A stretch of DNA of 64,000 nucleotides from CAIVAT01 sp964355945 (GTDB lineage: Bacteria > Bacteroidota > Bacteroidia > Bacteroidales > FEN-979), in contig CAYHGE010000006.1 of assembly GCA_964355945.1 (NCBI GenBank), positions 11,351 to 75,350 on the forward strand, written 5' to 3'. The translations under genes and the position numbers were made by a program. Within the stretch, counting starts at the first letter, position 1; each line of letters opens with the position of its first letter. The notes beneath the pieces were generated by a model, which did not search any database, was not told the DNA's origin, and worked only from the letters and a program-made list of their open reading frames with translations. Positions 43,117 to 52,835 of the stretch are shown here, piece by piece.

Positions 43117-45397
43117 CGGTATCGATTACCTGCTTTTTCTTGCTGCCTTTTACCGGACCTGGTGTGGTTTCATCCCCACAATCCAGATCAACATCAAGTG
43201 GTTTGAGAGGGCGGTCGAAATCGCGTTTGCTGCAGTGGAGTTCCTGATCACTGTATACACGCTGCATAAAGAGCCCCCAGATTGGCAAGGCCATGTTTGC
43301 TCCCTGCCCCAGCGTAATACTTCTGAAATGGGCTGCACGGTCTTCACATCCAACCCAGACACCAGTTACAAGGTCGGGAGTGATCCCCATGAACCAGCCA
43401 TCGCTCTGATTTTGCGTAGTACCTGTTTTTCCGGCAATCGGATTGTCGAGGCCGTATTTATAACGTAACCTTACTCCTGTACCCCCATCCACGACTCCTT
43501 TCATCAGCTGGATCATCAGATAGGCCGTCTCCTCGCTGATGACTTCCTGTGATTTTGCGTTAAAGGTCTGAAGCACATTGCCATTTTTATCTTCAATCCG
43601 TGTGAGAAAGCTTGGTTCAATATAAACTCCCTTGTTGGCAAAAACGCTCATCGCTCCAACCATTTCATACAAACTGATATCACAGGAACCCAGTGCGATG
43701 GAATATACCACAGGAATATCGCTGGTCACCCCCATTTTGTGAGCCATGGCCACCACCGCCTTGGGCGAGTACTTTCTGATCAACTGTCCGGAAACCCAGT
43801 TGTTTGAATTGGCCAGGGCCCACTTGAGGGTTACCTGCTGCCCGAGTCGCTCGTCACTGGCGTTTTCGGGCGCCCATACATCCCCGTTTCCCAGGTCGAT
43901 CACAGGCTGCACGTTCGGGTAGAGCGAACAAGGCGATTCTCCTTCCTGCATGGCAAGGGTATAGAGAAAGGGTTTGAAGGTAGATCCTACTTGTCGCTTG
44001 CTGAACTTCACATGATCGTATTGAAAGAACCGATAGTTGATTCCCCCCACGTATGCTTTAACAAATCCGGTTAATGGATCCATGGACATGAGTCCTGATT
44101 GAAGGTAAAATTTGTAATAGCGTATCGAATCCATCGGTGTCATCACCGTATCGATCTCACCCCGGTAGGAGAAAACTTTCATTTTCGTCGGGACCTTGAA
44201 TTCCTGCATGATCTGGGCATCACTGAGCCCCTTCGTCTTGCAATGGTAATACCGGTCTGTTCTGCGCATGGCGGAAAACAGGAGATTGTCGGTCTCTTTT
44301 TTAGCCGAGGCTCCCTCAAATACGAAAGGAGCATTTGGAACGCCTTTCCAGTGTTTGAAAAAAGCAGGTTGCAACTCCTTACCAAGGTATTCTGTCATGG
44401 CTGATTCAGCATGTTCCTGCATGCGGTAATTTATTGTCGTATAAACTTTCAGGCCATCCCTGTATAGGTTGTAAGGTGTGCCATCTTCTTTTGGGTTTTG
44501 CATGCACCATTCTGCAAGAACTGTGCGGAGGTACTCACGGAAATAGGTGGCAATCCCGGTGGTATGATCCTGCAGACGGTAGCTGGTCATGTCAACAGGA
44601 AGTAGTTTCAGCGAATCAAAAACTTCTTCCGTGATATAATCATACTTCATCATCTGGTGCATCACGGTGTTACGGCGCTCGAAGGCACGGGCAGGGTTGC
44701 GAACCGGACTAAACCAGGTCGGGGCTTTGAGAATTCCGATCAGCATGGCCGACTCTTCGACATCCAGCTGGGCAGGCTCTTTGTTGAAATAGGTTTTAGC
44801 TGCAGATTTGATCCCATACGACTGACTGCCAAAATCAACCGTGTTAAGATACATGGCCAGAATCTCATCTTTAGAATAGTTTCGTTCCAGTTTGACTGCC
44901 GTAATCCACTCCTTGAATTTGATGAGTACAGTTTCGAGGAATGACCGGTCTTGTTTACGGGGAAACAGATTCTTGGCCAGCTGCTGGGTAAGTGTTGACC
45001 CGCCTCCCTTGGAAGAACCTGAGGCCATTCCCCAGAAAACCCTGAAAATCGCAATGGCATCAATCCCTGAATGATCCGCAAAACGTGCATCTTCCGTAGC
45101 AATCAACGCATTGATCACATTTGGAGAAAGTTCCTGGTACGGAGTGTTGGACCGGTTTTCTACATAATATTTTCCTAAAAGTTTTCCATCTGAGGAGATC
45201 ACTTCGGTGGCCAGGTTGCTTTTTGGATTTTCAAGCTCCTCGAATGTCGGCATTTTTCCAAACAAGCCAAATGCTACTGAAACAAAAAAAAGGATGATTA
45301 CCCCAACCAGAATAAAATAAGAGACCCAGAATTTTTTGAGGTATTTTTTCATCTGAGCATTGCCGGAAAAAGATTCAGCCATTTTTTGCAAAATCAA
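43106..45397 (-). CDS. mrcA: Penicillin-binding protein 1A (bifunctional class A PBP)
   Basis: A 763-residue cell-wall synthase: short cytoplasmic tail, one transmembrane helix (about 28-47), GT51 transglycosylase (EDARFADHSGID, GGSTLTQQLAKNLF, RNYSKDEILAMYLN), then transpeptidase with SxxK in RQVGSTFKPFLY, SxN in ANSNNWVSG and KTG in GKTGTTQNQSDGWFMG. It polymerises and crosslinks peptidoglycan on the periplasmic side. It lies 20 bp downstream of gldH and overlaps mutS2. Confidence 0.95.
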   Translation of the reverse strand: MILQKMAESFSGNAQMKKYLKKFWVSYFILVGVIILFFVSVAFGLFGKMPTFEELENPKSNLATEVISSDGKLLGKYYVENRSNTPYQELSPNVINALIATEDARFADHSGIDAIAIFRVFWGMASGSSKGGGSTLTQQLAKNLFPRKQDRSFLETVLIKFKEWITAVKLERNYSKDEILAMYLNTVDFGSQSYGIKSAAKTYFNKEPAQLDVEESAMLIGILKAPTWFSPVRNPARAFERRNTVMHQMMKYDYITEEVFDSLKLLPVDMTSYRLQDHTTGIATYFREYLRTVLAEWCMQNPKEDGTPYNLYRDGLKVYTTINYRMQEHAESAMTEYLGKELQPAFFKHWKGVPNAPFVFEGASAKKETDNLLFSAMRRTDRYYHCKTKGLSDAQIMQEFKVPTKMKVFSYRGEIDTVMTPMDSIRYYKFYLQSGLMSMDPLTGFVKAYVGGINYRFFQYDHVKFSKRQVGSTFKPFLYTLAMQEGESPCSLYPNVQPVIDLGNGDVWAPENASDERLGQQVTLKWALANSNNWVSGQLIRKYSPKAVVAMAHKMGVTSDIPVVYSIALGSCDISLYEMVGAMSVFANKGVYIEPSFLTRIEDKNGNVLQTFNAKSQEVISEETAYLMIQLMKGVVDGGTGVRLRYKYGLDNPIAGKTGTTQNQSDGWFMGITPDLVTGVWVGCEDRAAHFRSITLGQGANMALPIWGLFMQRVYSDQELHCSKRDFDRPLKPLDVDLDCGDETTPGPVKGSKKKQVIDTDEF

Positions 45398-45417
45398 ATA
45401 TTTGAAAAGTCAACTGG

Positions 45418-45894
45418 TTACTGTTTTTCGATGCGCAAACCGATGTCATGGATTCCTTTCAGTTCATTGACGCGCATGGCTTGTTCCAGAATAAAACGGT
45501 AATTCCCTTTTTGTGTGAACCGGACATCCTTCTGAAACAAAAAATGGCTGAATTTCACACTTCCCATGCCAGATCCGAGCCAGCGGCCATCATAATCGGC
45601 AAGGGTCAATTCAATTGTGTCGCGGGCTACAAGTCCATCGGGGAACTCAGTATTCATAAACAGAAACAGGTTGCTGTATGGATATTCGGAACCATTGCGA
45701 ACATTCAGATATACATTATAACGTGCAGACAGATCAGAAATTGCCACATCAAATTTTATCGTGTTTTTAACATCCCAAACCCCCTTTGTCAACACAGCAT
45801 GCTCTTCAAATACACGTTTTGAGTCGCAGGAAACAAATACAGCCATGAGCAGAATAATCAGCAGATATATATATTTTTCCGGGCTCCGGTTCAT
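45418..45894 (-). CDS. gldH: Gliding-motility lipoprotein GldH
   Basis: A 158-residue lipoprotein with lipobox FVSC (Cys23). The body matches GldH: VWDVKNTIKFDVAISD, YNVYLNVRN, YPYSNLFLF, DGRWLGSGMGSVKFSHFLF. GldH is needed for gliding in Flavobacterium johnsoniae and is also kept in non-gliding Bacteroidota, where it may support T9SS or envelope functions. In this operon it follows ricT, a common Bacteroidota arrangement. Confidence 0.9.
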   Translation of the reverse strand: MNRSPEKYIYLLIILLMAVFVSCDSKRVFEEHAVLTKGVWDVKNTIKFDVAISDLSARYNVYLNVRNGSEYPYSNLFLFMNTEFPDGLVARDTIELTLADYDGRWLGSGMGSVKFSHFLFQKDVRFTQKGNYRFILEQAMRVNELKGIHDIGLRIEKQ

Positions 45895-45918
45895 GGCTCA
45901 GCTGATAAAACAGGTAGG

Positions 45919-47109
45919 TTATAAATGATCAAACCGGGTGAGGTCATCCTGAACGGCTCCACTTTCGAATGCTGTTTTTTTCTCAATGACTTTTGAGAAC
46001 ATTTCAAGTTTATCGGGCAGATTTCCCTTTTTATTCTCCTCCTGGATAAAAAAAACTTTTTCCACGGGAACAGGAATGAGGTTACTAAGATCGTTGATGT
46101 ATGAATACCAGAGAATCTTCTGAAAGATGTCCGTCTTTTGATGAACAGCCTCTCCCTGTTTTAACTTTAACCGGATATCAGTGTTGGGAATACCCTTCAT
46201 GGCATCAATGTATGTATCATATTCATAATTGAGGCAACACTTGAGTTTACCGCACTGGCCGGCAAGTTTTTGAGGGTTCAGCGACAGTTGCTGCACTCTG
46301 GCTGAATTTGTAGTCACAGATTTGAAATCGCTCATCCAGGTTGAGCAGCATAGTTCTCTGCCACAGGATCCGATGCCGCCAAGGCGGCTGGCTTCCTGGC
46401 GTGCGCCAATCTGCCTCATTTCAATCCGGACCTTAAATTCCTCGGCCAGAAGTTTAATCAATTCACGGAAGTCAACCCGGTCTTCTGCAGTATAATAAAA
46501 AATTGCTTTGGTGCAGTCACCCTGCAACTCCACATCATTAATCTTCATCAGCAAACCAAGATTATCGGCAATCTCACGGGCACGAAACATGGTGGTTGTT
46601 TCCATCTCAACCGCACCAATCCATTTTTCTATATCGGTCAGCCTGGCTTTCCGGTACACTTTCTTAATATCCTCAGAAGTGGATAGAATGTGCTTCCTGT
46701 TCAGCTGAAACCGAACCATCTCTCCTACCATGCTTACAATCCCGATATCATGCCCGGGTGACGCTTCTACGGCCACAATATCCCCGACTACCAAATCGAG
46801 ATCATTCGTGGTACGGAAATAATCTTTCCGGCTGTTTTTAAATCTTACTTCAACGATGTCAACAACAGCCATCTCCCCGGAAACAGGAATATCCTTCAGC
46901 CAGTCGTGAGAATCGAATTTACTGCAACGATGCTGAAATACGGCTTCATTGGTATGATATAATCTCGGTGAGTGGCAGCATCCCCGGCTCAAAAACGGAT
47001 TATCAGGCATTTTCTCCTGTCTGAACTCGAAAATATCAGTTTCTTCGACAATCAGATCCTCTGATTGGACTTGCTCCGGCTCAATTGGTATGTTTTCCTT
47101 ATTCTCCAT
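45919..47109 (-). CDS. ricT: PSP1-domain protein RicT
   Basis: A 396-residue protein with a PSP1 C-terminal domain. The Cys clusters GSCGRELCCSTWM and QCGKLKCCLNYEYD (the Cys residues that bind iron-sulfur in the Bacillus Ric complex) and the signature GARQEASRLGGIG are present. In Bacillus RicT forms a complex with RicA/RicF acting on RNase Y and development. The partners are not conserved here, so its role in Bacteroidota is open. It lies between alaS and gldH. Confidence 0.9.
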   Translation of the reverse strand: MENKENIPIEPEQVQSEDLIVEETDIFEFRQEKMPDNPFLSRGCCHSPRLYHTNEAVFQHRCSKFDSHDWLKDIPVSGEMAVVDIVEVRFKNSRKDYFRTTNDLDLVVGDIVAVEASPGHDIGIVSMVGEMVRFQLNRKHILSTSEDIKKVYRKARLTDIEKWIGAVEMETTTMFRAREIADNLGLLMKINDVELQGDCTKAIFYYTAEDRVDFRELIKLLAEEFKVRIEMRQIGARQEASRLGGIGSCGRELCCSTWMSDFKSVTTNSARVQQLSLNPQKLAGQCGKLKCCLNYEYDTYIDAMKGIPNTDIRLKLKQGEAVHQKTDIFQKILWYSYINDLSNLIPVPVEKVFFIQEENKKGNLPDKLEMFSKVIEKKTAFESGAVQDDLTRFDHL

Positions 47110-47124
47110 ATCCCTTTAAAAACC

Positions 47125-49788
47125 TTACAAAGTTACGAAACTTTTTGCCTTCTCAAGGGCCGCCGGTATTCCATCAGGATTTTTACCACCTGCAGTGGCG
47201 ATATGAGGTTGCCCTCCTCCGCCACCCTGAATCTCTTTGGCCAGCTCTCTGATGATGTTGCCGGCATTAAGTTTTCGCTCCCTGACGATGTTTTCCGAAA
47301 GCATTACCGTAAGGGTGGCTTTTCCCTCCGCTGCAGTCGCCAAAACAAGGAAAAGGTCGGGGATGGATGCATTAAGTTCATACGCAAGATTTTTGACCAT
47401 CTCTGCATCCAGATCCACCACTGCCGCGAGAAAATTGATCCCGTTGTAATGGAGTACCTGAGAGGCAAACTCCTCCTTCAGCTTTTGTGCCTTCAGCTTG
47501 CCCAGCTCTGCAACCTGCTTTTTCAGTTCAATATTTTCATGAAGAAGGCTGTTTAATCCTTTCAGCAGCTCCTTTGGATTTTTCAATAATTCACTGATCC
47601 CTTCAAGGAGTGACTCCTGTGAAATCCAGTATTCTTCAGCCTTTACAGCAGTAATGGCTTCGATACGCCGGATGCCTGCGGCAATTGCACCCTCCGAAAT
47701 AATTTTAAACTGGCCTATATGACCTGTTGCCCGAACATGTGTTCCTCCACACAATTCCACAGAAAAATCCGGATCAAAAACGATTACACGAACCTGATCT
47801 CCATATTTTTCGCCAAACAGCGCCATCGCCCCCATCGCTTTTGCCTGATCAATCGGCAGTGAACGCTCCTCCTTCAACACAATGTTCTCCCGGATTTTTG
47901 CATTAACAAGTGCCTCAACCTGAGCCATTTCCTGTTTGCTTAGTTTTGCAAAATGGGTAAAATCGAACCGCAGGCGGTTTTCATCAACCAAAGACCCTTT
48001 TTGTTCAACATGCGTTCCTATAACACTTCGCAACGCAGCATGCATGAGATGGGTGGCAGAGTGGTTGTTTGCAAGCGCCCGGCGTTTGTCAAGGTTAATC
48101 CCGGCAGTTACTTTGCGGGTGGGGTCCGATGGCATCGACCTGGCAACATGGATGATGAGCTCATTTTCCTTCACCGTGTCGATGATCCCGATTTTCTCAT
48201 CTGCTGAAATCAGCCAGCCGGAATCACCAACCTGTCCGCCCGATTCAGCATAAAAAGGGGTACGGTTCAATACAACATGAAAGAGCTCCTCCCCTTTGGC
48301 CACTACTTTTCTGTATTTTGTTATCATTGCATCTGTGGTGACAAGGTCATAACCAACGAATTCAGGCATTCCTGCCGATTCCACCAGTGTTATCCAATCG
48401 GAAGTATCAACCACCGCATCCTGCCGTGAACGGGCCTTCTGGGCTTCAAGTCCTTTAAAAAATCCTTCCATGTCAATGGTCCAGCCGATCTCCCTCGCCA
48501 TCAATTCTGTAAGATCAATGGGAAAACCAAATGTGTCGAAGAGTTCGAAGGCAAAATTCCCTTCAACAACTCGTGACCCGTGACGCGTAACAGGTGACAG
48601 GCCTTCGCCCGCAGTATCCTGCAGGGGTGGGTCTACGTATGCATTAAACCGCTGGATACCTGTGGCCAGTGTGCGCAGGAACGCAGCCTCCTCTTCGCGT
48701 ATAACATTGGTAATCAAATCTTTTTGAGTAACGAGTTCCGGAAAAATCTGCCCCATCTGACCAATCAGTACAGGGAGCAACTCATGAATAAAAGGTTCCT
48801 TAAAATCCAGAAATGCATAGCCATACCGAACAGCTCTGCGCAGGATTCGACGTATCACATATCCTGCCTTGACATTCGAAGGTAGCTGCCCGTCGGCAAT
48901 TGCAAAAGCAATGGCCCGCAAATGATCCGCTACCACCCGCATGGCAATGTCGGCCTTTTTGTCAGAGCCATATTGCACGCCGGCTTTCAGTGCCAGAGCC
49001 TGAATGATTGGCTGAAAAACATCTGTATCATAATTCGATTTTGTTCCCTGCAAAACCATGCAGAGCCGCTCAAATCCCATCCCTGTATCCACATGCTTCG
49101 CAGGAAGCTCAACGAGCTGCCCTCCCGACAGCCGGTTGTACTGGATGAACACCAGGTTCCAGATTTCAATCACATGAGGATCGCCCATATTTACAAGATC
49201 TTTTCCGGGAATTTTCGCCTTTTCAGCCTCACTGCGGATATCTGCATGTATCTCTGAACATGGGCCGCACGGACCGGTATCGCCCATCTCCCAGAAGTTA
49301 TCCTTTTTCGACCCCAGCAGGATCCGGTCTTCAGGAAGATGCTGCTTCCAGAAGTCAAATGCTTCGCTGTCGCGGGCAAGGCCCTCCTTTTCATCACCTT
49401 CAAAAATGGTGACGTATAAACAACTTTTATCTATTTTCAATACTTCCGTCAGCAGTTCCCACCCCCAGTCGATCGCCTCCTTTTTAAAATAGTCACCAAA
49501 CGACCAGTTGCCAAGCATTTCAAACATGGTATGGTGATAGGTATCGTGCCCGACTTCCTCAAGATCATTATGTTTACCGGAAACTCTGAGACATTTCTGC
49601 GTGTCGGCCACCCGCTTGTATTTCCCCTCCTGGTTGCCCAGGAAAATGTCTTTGAACTGGTTCATCCCGGCATTGGTAAACATCAGGGTAGGATCGTTTT
49701 TAACCACCATGGGAGCGGAAGAAACGATGGCATGTTGTTTCGATTGAAAAAAATCGAGAAAAGTCTTGCGGATAACGGTACTATTCAT
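47125..49788 (-). CDS. alaS: Alanine-tRNA ligase, with a short repeat-derived insert
   Basis: An 887-residue class II synthetase: NAGMNQFKDIFLG and FEMLGNWSFGDYFKKEA (motifs 1-2), GMGFERLC (motif 3), editing domain HSATHLMHAALR and CGGTHVRATG with zinc/catalytic His and Cys residues, and C-Ala domain GGGGGQPHIATAGG. It charges tRNA-Ala and hydrolyses Ser/Gly-tRNA-Ala. Residues about 396-406 (LSPVTRHGSRV) just before EGNFAFELFDTFGFP are encoded by a GTGACCCGTGACG-type repeat in a normally variable spot. Confidence 0.95.
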   Translation of the reverse strand: MNSTVIRKTFLDFFQSKQHAIVSSAPMVVKNDPTLMFTNAGMNQFKDIFLGNQEGKYKRVADTQKCLRVSGKHNDLEEVGHDTYHHTMFEMLGNWSFGDYFKKEAIDWGWELLTEVLKIDKSCLYVTIFEGDEKEGLARDSEAFDFWKQHLPEDRILLGSKKDNFWEMGDTGPCGPCSEIHADIRSEAEKAKIPGKDLVNMGDPHVIEIWNLVFIQYNRLSGGQLVELPAKHVDTGMGFERLCMVLQGTKSNYDTDVFQPIIQALALKAGVQYGSDKKADIAMRVVADHLRAIAFAIADGQLPSNVKAGYVIRRILRRAVRYGYAFLDFKEPFIHELLPVLIGQMGQIFPELVTQKDLITNVIREEEAAFLRTLATGIQRFNAYVDPPLQDTAGEGLSPVTRHGSRVVEGNFAFELFDTFGFPIDLTELMAREIGWTIDMEGFFKGLEAQKARSRQDAVVDTSDWITLVESAGMPEFVGYDLVTTDAMITKYRKVVAKGEELFHVVLNRTPFYAESGGQVGDSGWLISADEKIGIIDTVKENELIIHVARSMPSDPTRKVTAGINLDKRRALANNHSATHLMHAALRSVIGTHVEQKGSLVDENRLRFDFTHFAKLSKQEMAQVEALVNAKIRENIVLKEERSLPIDQAKAMGAMALFGEKYGDQVRVIVFDPDFSVELCGGTHVRATGHIGQFKIISEGAIAAGIRRIEAITAVKAEEYWISQESLLEGISELLKNPKELLKGLNSLLHENIELKKQVAELGKLKAQKLKEEFASQVLHYNGINFLAAVVDLDAEMVKNLAYELNASIPDLFLVLATAAEGKATLTVMLSENIVRERKLNAGNIIRELAKEIQGGGGGQPHIATAGGKNPDGIPAALEKAKSFVTL
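48571..48601. repeat. GTGAC-type short repeat inside alaS
   Basis: On the + strand the stretch is CGTGACC, CGTGACG, CGTAACA, GGTGACAGG, four degenerate copies of one 7-mer. It lies in frame at the junction of catalytic and editing regions of AlaRS. Confidence 0.6.
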
Positions 49789-49851
49789 CTAATTATTTTA
49801 TTAACAAGTCATTAACATTCTTTAACATTTTTTAAACGGCAAAAGCGACTG

Positions 49852-49877
49852 CAAAGTTAATTATTTACTTAATTTTG
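49852..49877. promoter_or_regulatory. Divergent -7 boxes between alaS and the M23 peptidase gene
   Basis: TAACTTTG on the minus strand (49852-49859) and TAATTTTG on the plus strand (49870-49877) both fit TAnnTTTG. They are 10 nt apart back to back. The -33 elements are not clear. Confidence 0.4.
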
Positions 49878-49923
49878 TAGCTGTTAGCCAGCCTGTTTTG
49901 AATAATTCTTTATTTACCTGTTG

Positions 49924-50898
49924 ATGAGCAAGGTAAAGTATAAATTCAATAAAAAGTCTTTAACCTTCGACCGGGTGCATACAACGATGCGGAAGCGTTT
50001 GTTGTACTTTTTCTCGCATCTTTCGACGGGTGTTGTATTTGCAGCTGTTGTGCTGGTCATTGCCTATAATTTCCTGGATTCACCAAAGGAAAAATCCCAG
50101 AAGCGGGAAATCGACGAAATGAAGTTACAGTATCAGATTTTAAATGACCAGCTCGACAAGGTAACAAACATTTTGGCCGACCTCCAGGACAGGGATGACA
50201 ACATTTACAGGGTTATTTTCGAATCAGAGCCCATCCCCAATTCGATCCGTTCGGCCGGTATTGGTGGAATTGACCGGTATGAGGCATTAAAAGGCTACTC
50301 CAATTCGGAACTGATGATTGAGACCGAAAAAAATATGGATAAAATTCTGGGGAAGCTTTATGTTCAGTCAAAATCATTCGATGAAGTTTTCAGCCTGGCG
50401 AAGAACAAAGAGAAGATGCTGGTCTCCATCCCTGCAATTCAACCTGTCAACAACAAGGATCTCAAGAGGATCGGTTCTTATTTCGGCTCCAGGATGGATC
50501 CATTTTACAAGGTAAGGAAATTTCATGAGGGCATGGATTTTTCAGCACCTGTCGGAACCGAAGTATATGCCACAGGAAATGGCACCGTTACCATCGCAGG
50601 CCGCGATATCGAAGGCGGTTACGGCAATGAGATACGGATCGATCACGGGTACAACTATCAAACCGGCTATGCCCATCTTTCCAGGATATTTGTAAAACCC
50701 GGCCAGAAAATACTGCGGGGACAAATCATTGGTTATGTTGGTAATACAGGGAAATCAACATCTCCGCATTTGCATTATGAAGTGAAGAAAAACGGGGTAC
50801 CGGTTAACCCAATCTATTTCTTTTTTAATGATATAACCCCAGAACAATTTCAGATGATGCTTGAATTGTCTGCCCGTCCTTCACAAACCATGGATTAG
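49924..50898 (+). CDS. M23-family peptidoglycan endopeptidase, membrane-anchored
   Basis: A 324-residue protein with a cytoplasmic basic start, one transmembrane helix (about 37-57), a coiled coil (60-95) and a C-terminal LytM/M23 domain. The zinc residues are in FHEGMDFSAP and SPHLHYEV, with YAHLSRI between. It probably cleaves peptidoglycan crosslinks or regulates amidases. A TTG precedes the ATG by one codon; the ATG at 49924 is the natural start. Confidence 0.9.
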   Translation: MSKVKYKFNKKSLTFDRVHTTMRKRLLYFFSHLSTGVVFAAVVLVIAYNFLDSPKEKSQKREIDEMKLQYQILNDQLDKVTNILADLQDRDDNIYRVIFESEPIPNSIRSAGIGGIDRYEALKGYSNSELMIETEKNMDKILGKLYVQSKSFDEVFSLAKNKEKMLVSIPAIQPVNNKDLKRIGSYFGSRMDPFYKVRKFHEGMDFSAPVGTEVYATGNGTVTIAGRDIEGGYGNEIRIDHGYNYQTGYAHLSRIFVKPGQKILRGQIIGYVGNTGKSTSPHLHYEVKKNGVPVNPIYFFFNDITPEQFQMMLELSARPSQTMD

Positions 50899-50908
50899 TC
50901 TGTAATAA

Positions 50909-51244
50909 ATGCTAAGGAAAACAAATAAAATTGAAAAAGTCTATTATTCCATCGGGGAAGTAGCTGAGCTTTTTGACGTAAATGCTTCTTTAATAAGGTT
51001 TTGGGAAAAAGAGTTTGACATCCTTAAGCCTATGAAGAATAAAAAAGGCAACCGGTTGTTTACACAAATGGATCTGGATAACCTTCGGATCATATACCAC
51101 CTTGTAAAAGAGCGGGGATTTACACTACAGGGAGCAAAAGACAAACTCAGAGAGAACAAGGAAGATGTTGTGAACAAAGTGGCAGCCATTGATTCCCTGA
51201 ACAGGATCAAAGGATTTCTGCTTGAAATAAAGGAGCAGATGTAA
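50909..51244 (+). CDS. MerR-family transcriptional regulator
   Basis: A 111-residue protein. The N-terminal winged helix VYYSIGEVAELFDVNASLIRFWEKEF with FTQMDLDNLRIIYHLVKERG and FTLQGAKDKL is MerR-type, and a short helical dimerisation tail follows. No metal-binding Cys, so the signal is unknown. Its stop and the start of the next gene overlap in TAATG. Confidence 0.88.
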   Translation: MLRKTNKIEKVYYSIGEVAELFDVNASLIRFWEKEFDILKPMKNKKGNRLFTQMDLDNLRIIYHLVKERGFTLQGAKDKLRENKEDVVNKVAAIDSLNRIKGFLLEIKEQM

Positions 51245-51597
51245 TGGCAGTATCTGCAAAACCCGCTTCCCAGTCATTTTTTGAAAATGTTTTTGATGTA
51301 GTCAGGCTGATTCCCCATGGCCGTGTTACCTCTTATGGAGCAATTGCAGAATACCTCGGCTCGCGGGGCTCTGCCAGGATGGTAGGCTGGGCAATGAACG
51401 CATCACATACCATGGTCACCAGCATACCGGCACACCGCGTGGTGAACAGAAACGGGTTGCTAACCGGCAAGCATCACTTCGAAAGCCCGTTAATCATGCA
51501 GCAACTGCTTGAAAGCGAAGGCATGACAGTTATTGAAGATCAAATTATCGGATTTGAGAAAGTTTTCTGGAATCCGGTGAAAGAATTACAAATGTGA
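51244..51597 (+). CDS. Alkyltransferase-like protein (ATL), non-catalytic MGMT homologue
   Basis: A 117-residue protein of the Ogt/MGMT DNA-binding fold: VFDVVRLIPHGRVTSYGAIAEYLG, RGSARMVGWAMNA, then IPAHRVVNRNG. The active-site Cys of PCHR is replaced by Ala63 (PAHR), which defines ATL proteins. These bind O6-alkylguanine and hand it to nucleotide excision repair without transferring the alkyl group. It is translationally coupled to the MerR regulator. Confidence 0.88.
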   Translation: MAVSAKPASQSFFENVFDVVRLIPHGRVTSYGAIAEYLGSRGSARMVGWAMNASHTMVTSIPAHRVVNRNGLLTGKHHFESPLIMQQLLESEGMTVIEDQIIGFEKVFWNPVKELQM

Positions 51598-51609
51598 AAC
51601 ACCTCCCCC

Positions 51610-51660
51610 CCCGTCCCCTTCTCCTTGAGGAGAAGGGGTGCAGGGGATGAGGTTAATTAA
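51610..51660 (+). repeat. Dispersed ~50-bp hairpin repeat, copy 2
   Basis: A perfect 10-bp stem CCCCTTCTCC/GGAGAAGGGG with loop TTGA (51615-51638), followed by TGCAGGGGATGAGGT and TAATTAA. It shares the stem and the 3' flank with copies at 14171-14220 and 52836-52886. It lies between the ATL and mrp genes and may end transcription of the former. Confidence 0.8.
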
Positions 51661-51688
51661 ATGCGAAATACTAAATCTGAAATTTGAA

Positions 51689-52792
51689 ATGAAAATAGAT
51701 AACTCAATAATAGTTGATGCCCTAAGGCACGTGGATGACCCGGATTTGAGAAAGGACCTGGTCACACTGAATATGATCGAGAATGTTGCCATCGATGGCA
51801 ATAAGGTATCCTTTGATGTGGTACTGACAACTCCGGCATGTCCGTTGAAAAACCAGATTAAACAGGCATGTCTTGATGCAATCCATCAGTACGTTGATCC
51901 TGCCCTTGAGGTTGAAATCAATATGACTTCCAGGGTTACCTCCCGCCGCAAGGAGACCGATGCGATGTTAAAAGAGGTTAAGAACATCATTGCCGTCGGT
52001 TCCGGCAAAGGTGGTGTCGGTAAATCGACCGTTGCTGTAAACCTGGCCATTGCGCTGGCAAAAGCCGGGGCAAAGGTAGGTCTGATCGATGCAGATATTT
52101 ACGGTCCGTCGATCCCCATGATGTTTGGCATGCTTACTGAACGGCCCACAGGATTCGACAAAGATGGCAAGACTTATGTTTACCCTTTTGAGAAATTCGG
52201 AATCAAGGTGCTCTCGATCGGTTTTTTCGTTGACCAGTCAAAAGCCCTTATCTGGCGCGGACCGATGGCCTCCATGGCACTTCGTCAGCTTTTCAATGAT
52301 GCAGAATGGGGTGCACTTGACTACATGGTGATCGACCTCCCTCCCGGTACCGGCGATATTCCGCTCACGCTCATCCAGGATTTCCCGCTGACCGGAGCCA
52401 TCATCGTAAGCACACCCCAGCAGGTTGCGATTGCTGATGTGCGAAAGGCAGCCGATATGTTCCGAAACGACAAGATCAACATTCCCATCCTCGGCCTTGT
52501 TGAAAACATGTCTTTTTTCTCACCCCCGGATGCCCCTGAAAGAAAATATTTTATCTTTGGAGAAGGGGAATGTGCCAAGTTTGCTAAGGAACTCAACATC
52601 CCGATTCTGGGTCAGATCCCGATCGTGTCGGCCATTGCTGACTCCGGCGACAATGGGGTACCTGTTTCGGCAGATGACGAGTCTCCGGTTTTTGACGCAT
52701 TCCGGAGCCTGGCTGAAACTGTTGCACAGCAGGTGGCAATCACAAATTCGATCAGGGAGATTTTTGGCGGCGGAAGCCCCAAAACATCGTAA
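51689..52792 (+). CDS. mrp: Mrp/NBP35-family iron-sulfur carrier ATPase
   Basis: A 367-residue protein: N-terminal MIP18/DUF59 domain (DALRHVDDPDLRKDLVTLNM, LTTPACPLKNQI), then a deviant Walker A GKGGVGKST at 106-114, DADIYGPSIPMMFG, and DLPPGTGDIPLTL. It carries and inserts Fe-S clusters. The C-terminal CxxC of many Mrp proteins is absent here (FFSPPDAPERKYFIFG stands at that place). The frame is open back to 51638, but that part is repeat sequence; MKIDNSIIVDAL at 51689 is the start. Confidence 0.92.
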   Translation: MKIDNSIIVDALRHVDDPDLRKDLVTLNMIENVAIDGNKVSFDVVLTTPACPLKNQIKQACLDAIHQYVDPALEVEINMTSRVTSRRKETDAMLKEVKNIIAVGSGKGGVGKSTVAVNLAIALAKAGAKVGLIDADIYGPSIPMMFGMLTERPTGFDKDGKTYVYPFEKFGIKVLSIGFFVDQSKALIWRGPMASMALRQLFNDAEWGALDYMVIDLPPGTGDIPLTLIQDFPLTGAIIVSTPQQVAIADVRKAADMFRNDKINIPILGLVENMSFFSPPDAPERKYFIFGEGECAKFAKELNIPILGQIPIVSAIADSGDNGVPVSADDESPVFDAFRSLAETVAQQVAITNSIREIFGGGSPKTS

Positions 52793-52835
52793 TTCCTCCT
52801 GGAATACCTGATATATAAACTCAAACACCACTACC

